Source: Mesorhizobium sp. ORS 3359 (lineage in GTDB: Bacteria; Pseudomonadota; Alphaproteobacteria; Rhizobiales; Rhizobiaceae). From it: DNA of 48,088 nt. Shown piece by piece: positions 44,253-48,088 of this stretch. The DNA lies in the NCBI GenBank assembly GCA_000824845.1, contig CCNC01000154.1, positions 1 through 48,088 on the forward strand, read 5' to 3'. The notes beneath the pieces were generated by a model. The model saw only the letters and a list, made by a program, of their open reading frames with translations, was not told where the DNA came from and made no database searches. Each line of letters opens with the position of its first letter. The first letter of the stretch is position 1. Both the position numbers and the translations under genes were made by a program.

Positions 44253-44412
44253 GCGCCCCCCTCTGGCCTGCCGGCCATCTCCCCCACTTGGGGGGAGATC
44301 AGACGTCGCCGACGATTTCGCCAACGTCGAACGTTGGAAGAATGAACGGGGCGCTGAAACAGCCAATCTCCCCCCTTGTGGGGGAGATGCCCGGCAGGGC
44401 AGAGGGGGGCGC
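44253..44412. repeat. Large inverted repeat (RIME-like, second type) between ccmA and ccmB, copy F
   Basis: The arms GCGCCCCCCTCTG-CCTGCCGG-CATCTCCCCC and the inverse GGGGGAGATGCCCGGCAGGGCAGAGGGGGGCGC lie about 90 nt apart. The centre contains an AACGTCGAACGTT-type palindrome. It differs in sequence from the CCCCTCATCCG family. It is inside the presumed ccm transcript. Confidence 0.8.
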
Positions 44413-44448
44413 GAAGGAACGCAAACCCTGCAAAGGGATCACGACGTA

Positions 44449-45114
44449 ATGTGGGCCCTCTTGCTCCGCGACATCCGCCTTTCCATCCGCGCCGGCGGCG
44501 GGGCGCTGGTCGGCGTCATCTTCTTCCTCGCCGTGATCGTCACCATACCGTTCGGCGTCGGTCCCGACCTCAACCTTCTGTCGCGCATCGGCCCGGCGAT
44601 TCTTTGGATCGCGGCGCTGCTGGCCTGCCTGCTCGGGCTCGACCGGCTGTTCCAGGCCGACCGCGAGGACGGCTCTCTCGATCTTCTTGTCCTCAACGGC
44701 GACCGGCACACGCTGGCGCTGACGGTGCTGACGAAATGCCTGGCGCATTGGGCGGGCAGCGTGTTGCCGCTGGTAGTCGCCGCTCCCTTGCTCGGCCTGT
44801 TCATGAACATGGAGCCGCTGGGCATCGGCGCCACGGCGCTGACGCTGCTCATCGGCACGCCGGCCATCACCTTCATCGGCGCGGCAGGTGCGGCGGTAGC
44901 GGTGGCGCTGCCGCGCGGCGGGCTGCTGATTTCGGTGCTGGTGCTGCCGCTCACCATTCCGGTGCTGATCTTCGGCGTTTCGGCAAGCTATGGCGCCGTC
45001 GCCGATCCGGCCCCGTTCCTGCAGCCCTTCCTCATTCTTGCCGCGCTGACATTGTTTCTTGCGGTGGTCGGGCCCCTGGCGGCGGCGCTGGCGTTGCGGC
45101 ATGGGACGGATTAG
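44449..45114 (+). CDS. ccmB: Heme exporter protein CcmB
   Basis: The membrane subunit paired with CcmA. The 221-residue protein starts MWALLLRDIRLSIRAGGG, the CcmB hallmark, and has six hydrophobic helices. FQADREDGSLDLL and LTKCLAHW match the family, as does GIGATALTLLIGTPAITFIGA. ATG 44449 fits the family N-terminus. The next gene would normally be ccmC, but a repeat and then ccmD follow. Confidence 0.94.
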   Translation: MWALLLRDIRLSIRAGGGALVGVIFFLAVIVTIPFGVGPDLNLLSRIGPAILWIAALLACLLGLDRLFQADREDGSLDLLVLNGDRHTLALTVLTKCLAHWAGSVLPLVVAAPLLGLFMNMEPLGIGATALTLLIGTPAITFIGAAGAAVAVALPRGGLLISVLVLPLTIPVLIFGVSASYGAVADPAPFLQPFLILAALTLFLAVVGPLAAALALRHGTD

Positions 45115-45255
45115 GGTCTATTGAGATTCAGGTGATGCCGGCCTGCAAATGGCGGCTTCCTGCGCTTCCGGTGCTCACGTACTTTAGGTACGCTCCGCTC
45201 CGGTTCTCGGAATCCACCATTTTCGGCTCGGCCTGACCTGAATCTCAACAGACCC
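45114..45255. repeat. Palindromic repeat family R, copy 1
   Basis: The outer arms GTCTATTGAGATTCAGGT and ACCTGAATCTCAACAGAC match with one exception. The inner core is TGCGCTTCCGGTGCTCACG, then a stem GTAC-TTTAG-GTAC, then GCTCCGCTCCGGTTCTCG. A second copy is at 47656-47793. The left arm touches the ccmB stop codon. Confidence 0.85.
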
Positions 45256-45374
45256 GGGGCGACAAAGACGTCTCCTCACTGCGGCACCTCGGCAAATTGC
45301 GGACCGGCCGGCGCGAGGTTATGGGAAGCTATGATCGGAACGATTGGCATGGCGGAGAATGGGGAGCGGCTGAC

Positions 45375-45542
45375 ATGAGCACGCACGCCCTGTTCGTCAC
45401 TGCCGCCTATGCGATCACGGCCGTCGTGCTCGCCGCGCTGATCGGCTGGATCCTGCTCGACCAGCGGGCGCGGAAGCGCGAGCTCGCGGCGTTGGAAGCG
45501 GCCGGTGTGCGTCGGCGTTCGGACAAGGCCGTCAAGCCATGA
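45375..45542 (+). CDS. ccmD: Heme exporter protein CcmD
   Basis: A small membrane protein (55 residues) that stabilises CcmC-CcmE interaction. One helix (HALFVTAAYAITAVVLAALIGWILL) is followed by a basic cytoplasmic tail (DQRARKRELAALEAAGVRRRS), the usual CcmD plan. Its stop overlaps the ccmG start (ATGA). A preceding in-frame stretch from 45297 has no family resemblance. Confidence 0.85.
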   Translation: MSTHALFVTAAYAITAVVLAALIGWILLDQRARKRELAALEAAGVRRRSDKAVKP

Positions 45543-46117
45543 GCACCGGGACCGAAGCTCCAGCGCAGCGCCGCCGCCTGTTCGTGCTTTTGCCGCTGCT
45601 GGTGTTCCTGGGACTGGCGGGGCTGTTCCTGTCGCAGCTTCTGTCAGGCCGCGATGTCGCCGAGATCCCCTCGGCGCTGATCGGCCTGCCGGCGCCGCAG
45701 ACCAGCCTGCCGCCGCTGGAAGGGGTGAACCTGCCGGGGCTCAATTCCAAAAGTTTTGCCGGTAGGGTGACGCTCGTCAACGTGTTCGCGTCCTGGTGCG
45801 CGCCGTGCCGCGAGGAGCATCCGGTGCTGCTCGGCCTGTCGCAGGACAAGCGCTTCACGCTTGCGGCGCTGAACTACAAGGACCAGCCGGAAAACGCCCG
45901 CCGCTTCCTTGGCGATCTCGGCAATCCCTATCAGGCGATCGGCGTCGACCCGGCCGGACGCGCGGCGATCGACTGGGGTGTCTATGGCGTGCCGGAAACC
46001 TTCGTCATCGGCAAGGACGGCAAGATCGCCTACAAGCATGTCGGGCCGCTGACGCCCGACTCCGTGAGGACGTTATTGCTGCCGCAGATCGAGAAAGCGT
46101 TGGCGGCGTCGGGTTGA
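45539..46117 (+). CDS. ccmG: Thiol:disulfide interchange protein CcmG (DsbE)
   Basis: A membrane-anchored thioredoxin that reduces apocytochrome c for heme attachment. The 192-residue protein has an N-terminal anchor (LFVLLPLLVFLGLAGLFLSQLL), then the thioredoxin fold with active site VFASWCAPCREEHP, the CcmG signature GVYGVPETFVIGKDGKI and the cis-Pro. A 4-nt overlap with ccmD shows translational coupling. Confidence 0.95.
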   Translation: MSTGTEAPAQRRRLFVLLPLLVFLGLAGLFLSQLLSGRDVAEIPSALIGLPAPQTSLPPLEGVNLPGLNSKSFAGRVTLVNVFASWCAPCREEHPVLLGLSQDKRFTLAALNYKDQPENARRFLGDLGNPYQAIGVDPAGRAAIDWGVYGVPETFVIGKDGKIAYKHVGPLTPDSVRTLLLPQIEKALAASG

Positions 46118-46119
46118 CG

Positions 46120-46217
46120 CCCCCTCATCCGGCCGCTTCGCGGCCACCTTCTCCCCGAGGGGAGAAGAGGTTGGCGCCGGCGCTTACTTGCTCCTCTCCC
46201 CTCGGGGAGAGGTCGGA
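46120..46217. repeat. RIME1-like mosaic element, copy G (partial)
   Basis: CCCCCTCATCCGGCCGCTTC, the CGGCCACCTTCTCCCCGAGG half and a CTCCTCTCCCCTCGGGGAG hairpin, without the closing GGATGAGGGGG arm. It starts two bases after the ccmG stop. Confidence 0.8.
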
Positions 46218-46272
46218 TTGCCCCGAATTGCCCTTCGCAATTCGGTTGGCGATCCGGGTAAGGGCCTGCCGT

Positions 46273-46437
46273 TTAGCCGTAGATCTGCTTGTGGATCTGG
46301 TAGAGCATTTCCGAGCGGTCGGCGCGCAGATCGGCGAGATCGCGGCCGGACAGATTCTCGATTTCGGCAACGAGGCGGTTGTACTGGCGGCGCTTCGCGA
46401 TGCTGGCGCGAGCGCGGGAGACAAGATTGTCGAACAT
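46273..46437 (-). CDS. DUF1127 small protein
   Basis: A 54-residue basic protein, MFDNLVSRARASIAKRR then YNRLVAEIENLSGRDLADLRADRSEML. The L-x-R-L-D-DIG-like pattern of DUF1127 proteins is recognisable in LSGRDLADLRADRSEM. Small DUF1127 proteins in other alphaproteobacteria affect RNA and phosphate or stress regulation; no role is assigned here. AAAGGAA precedes ATG 46437. Confidence 0.88.
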   Translation of the reverse strand: MFDNLVSRARASIAKRRQYNRLVAEIENLSGRDLADLRADRSEMLYQIHKQIYG

Positions 46438-46729
46438 GACAGGGTTCCTTTCATGCCGCACTGGTGCGGCCGGTTGTTCCTCCCTGACAATTGCGAGCAT
46501 GACATAGGAATGGTGCGTTGCAAAAGAAAGATGTTGCAATGCACCATTGCAACCAGCGCATAGCCGGTTAACCGCGGGCTAACGGGTCCCTGCATCCGGC
46601 AAGGCCGTCCGTGGCGCGCGCATCACGCAGTTCTCATCCGTTTTGTCATACAAATTACAACCTGCCGTCTTGCCAGAATGGCTGCGGGCTGGCTTGATCC
46701 GCCCGTCACCTGATGCCGGGAGGAAACGC

Positions 46730-47650
46730 ATGGCGGCCGCTGACTATCACGAAATTCTCGATCCGCGCTTCGCGCGCCTGTTCAACGGCAGCGCGCAGGT
46801 GGAAAAGCTGTTCACCGGATGCCGCTGGGCGGAAGGGCCGGCCTGGTTCGCGGCCGGCCGCTATGTCGTCTGGTCCGACATCCCGAACAACCGCATGCTG
46901 CGCTATGACGAGACCGATGGCAGCGTCAGCGTGTTCCGCCAGCCCTCCGGCAATTCCAACGGCAACACAGTCGACCGGCAGGGCCGGCTGGTGACCTGCG
47001 AGCATTCCGGCCGCCGCGTCAGCCGCACGGAATTCGACGGCTCGATCACCACCATCGCCGACAAGTGGAAGGGCAAGCGGCTGAACTCGCCCAACGACGT
47101 TGTGGTGCGCTCCGACGGCTCGATCTGGTTCACCGATCCGAGCTACGGCATCGACACCGACTATGAAGGCGACAAGGCGGAAAGCGAGATCGGCGCCTGC
47201 AATGTCTATCGCGTCGACCCGGAGACGGGCGATGTCGAGGCCGTCATCACCGACATGGTGCGGCCGAACGGGCTCGCCTTCTCGCTGGACGAAAGCCTGC
47301 TCTATGTCGCCGACACCGGCCGCACGCATGGCGAGAAGAACCCGGCGCATATACGTGTCTTCAACGTGGGCAAGCATGGCAAGAAGGTTTCGGGCGGCAA
47401 GGTCTTCGCCGACTGCACCGCCGGCCTGTTCGACGGGTTCCGGCTCGATTCCGACGGTCGCATTTGGACAAGCGCTGCGGACGGAATCCATTGCTACGAC
47501 CCGGACGGCACGCTGATCGGCAAGGTCAAGGTGCCGGAAGTGACCGCCAACTGCGTGTTCGGCGGCAACAAGCTGAACTGCCTCTACATCGCCGGCACCA
47601 CCTCGCTCTATGTGGTGCGGCTGATGGTGAACGGGGCGAAGACCTTTTGA
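46730..47650 (+). CDS. SMP-30/gluconolactonase family protein
   Basis: A six-bladed beta-propeller lactonase-type hydrolase, 306 residues, probably cytoplasmic. Family parts are CRWAEGPAWFAAGRYVVWSDIPNNRMLRYDE (metal-ligand Glu in AEGP), LNSPNDVVVRSDGSIWFTDPSYGI (Asn/Asp) and VRPNGLAFSLDESLLYVADTG, FDGFRLDSDGRIWTSA. Substrates of the family include gluconolactone and other sugar lactones; none is fixed here. GGGAGGAAACGC precedes ATG 46730. Confidence 0.93.
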   Translation: MAAADYHEILDPRFARLFNGSAQVEKLFTGCRWAEGPAWFAAGRYVVWSDIPNNRMLRYDETDGSVSVFRQPSGNSNGNTVDRQGRLVTCEHSGRRVSRTEFDGSITTIADKWKGKRLNSPNDVVVRSDGSIWFTDPSYGIDTDYEGDKAESEIGACNVYRVDPETGDVEAVITDMVRPNGLAFSLDESLLYVADTGRTHGEKNPAHIRVFNVGKHGKKVSGGKVFADCTAGLFDGFRLDSDGRIWTSAADGIHCYDPDGTLIGKVKVPEVTANCVFGGNKLNCLYIAGTTSLYVVRLMVNGAKTF

Positions 47651-47655
47651 AGCGC

Positions 47656-47793
47656 GACTGTTTGGAAATTCTACTCCGACGGCCATCTGCTGGCGTTTTC
47701 TGCGCTTCCGGTGCTCACGGACCAAATGTCCGCTCCGCTCCGGTTCTCGAAACCACCACCATATGACTCGCCGGAGCGAATTTCGAAACAGTC
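47656..47793. repeat. Palindromic repeat family R, copy 2
   Basis: The outer arms GACTGTTTGGAAATTC (47656-47671) and GAATTTCGAAACAGTC (47778-47793) match with one exception. The inner core is TGCGCTTCCGGTGCTCACG, a stem GGAC-CAAAT-GTCC, then GCTCCGCTCCGGTTCTCG. It lies between the lactonase and tautomerase genes, which probably share a transcript. Confidence 0.85.
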
Positions 47794-47829
47794 TCGGCCG
47801 TGCAAGCAACTGAAGGGGAGGGAGCAAAA

Positions 47830-48036
47830 ATGCCATTCGTCAACATCCGCATCGTCAAGGAAGTGATCGCCGCCGATCCGGCCGGCAAGAAGGCTGACAT
47901 CGCCAAGAAGGTGACGTCGGCCATCATGGAGGCCACCGGGCTTGGCAACAACGATGTCTGGGTGGTGTTCGAGGAGGTCAACGCCCGCGACTGGTATGTC
48001 GGCAAGACCGATGTCGAGACGCTGCGGAAGGGGTAG
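47830..48036 (+). CDS. 4-oxalocrotonate tautomerase family protein
   Basis: A 68-residue tautomerase. After removal of Met1 the N-terminal Pro is the catalytic base (MPFVNIRIVKEV). The rest (KKADIAKKVTSAIMEATGLGNNDVWVVFEEVNARDWYVG) is typical of the family, including the Arg in NARDW. It would act as an oligomer on keto-enol substrates. GAAGGGGAGGGAG precedes ATG 47830. The neighbouring SMP-30 gene suggests a shared small-molecule catabolic role, which is inference. Confidence 0.93.
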   Translation: MPFVNIRIVKEVIAADPAGKKADIAKKVTSAIMEATGLGNNDVWVVFEEVNARDWYVGKTDVETLRKG

Positions 48037-48088
48037 GGGCTCTTCCAGGGCCTAGAAAGTTGCGAGGGTCGGCGGGACAGCGCCCCCC

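Noticed and set aside
45297..45374. In-frame extension upstream of ccmD as a ccmC remnant
   Set aside because: The peptide (RTGRREVMGSYDRNDWHGG) shows no CcmC motif such as the WWD region.

Overview
The window is chromosomal DNA of a rhizobial alphaproteobacterium, most likely Mesorhizobium or a close Phyllobacteriaceae relative. The grounds are high GC (about 63-65 percent by eye), protein families typical of Rhizobiales (DUF2794, DUF1223, DUF1127, IalB-like, DUF1236), rhizobial gene neighbours (rpsP - chorismate mutase - ffh; acnA beside DUF1223; ccmA-ccmB-ccmD-ccmG), and many copies of rhizobial intergenic palindromic mosaic elements. The species call is an inference. I found no tRNA, rRNA, CRISPR array, prophage or intact insertion sequence.

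Layout. 1-7.2 kb: leuB with an overlapping GNAT gene, a cold-shock-like/DUF805 membrane protein, a DEAD-box RNA helicase, then asd behind a leader peptide gene and terminator, a second GNAT gene and an ACT-domain protein. 7.3-14 kb: bestrophin-like channel, DoxX-like protein, glycine-zipper lipoprotein, the rpsP/chorismate mutase/ffh cluster, a CPBP protease and a HigBA toxin-antitoxin module with two matching operators. 14-22 kb: SH3/DUF1236 protein, zinc metallopeptidase, lytic transglycosylase, a frame-disrupted lipoprotein gene, argG with a divergent LysE-type exporter, and an MFS transporter. 21.3-30 kb: rlmN coupled to two membrane proteins of unknown function, a DHA2 efflux pump, a Met-rich secreted protein facing a DUF305 protein, a ClC transporter, a lower-GC secreted glycoside hydrolase and an IalB-like protein. 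30-37.5 kb: DUF1232 protein, pterin dehydratase, LMW-PTP overlapping ThpR, the tesA / ybbA / ybbP-like cluster (esterase divergent from an ABC transporter), and a Bax-inhibitor-1 (YbhL) gene with a structured 5' leader. 37.6-48 kb: GNAT, DUF2794, a candidate sRNA, DUF1223, a ceramidase fragment, acnA, a cytochrome c maturation cluster lacking ccmC, DUF1127, an SMP-30 lactonase and a tautomerase.

Most genes are housekeeping. The noteworthy material is between and at the edges of genes. (1) asd is preceded by a short reading frame whose last 12 sense codons are 10 Lys/Thr, followed by a terminator hairpin: a strong candidate for attenuation by the pathway's own end products. (2) A 120-nt mosaic element lies in frame inside the start of the ABC permease gene and would encode about 40 residues. 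(3) The ccm cluster has a palindromic repeat where ccmC is expected. (4) Several palindromic repeat families are present; one pair shows compensatory stem changes and another is built of degenerate 8-nt units.

All calls rest on reading the sequence and knowledge of protein families; no database search or folding program was run.
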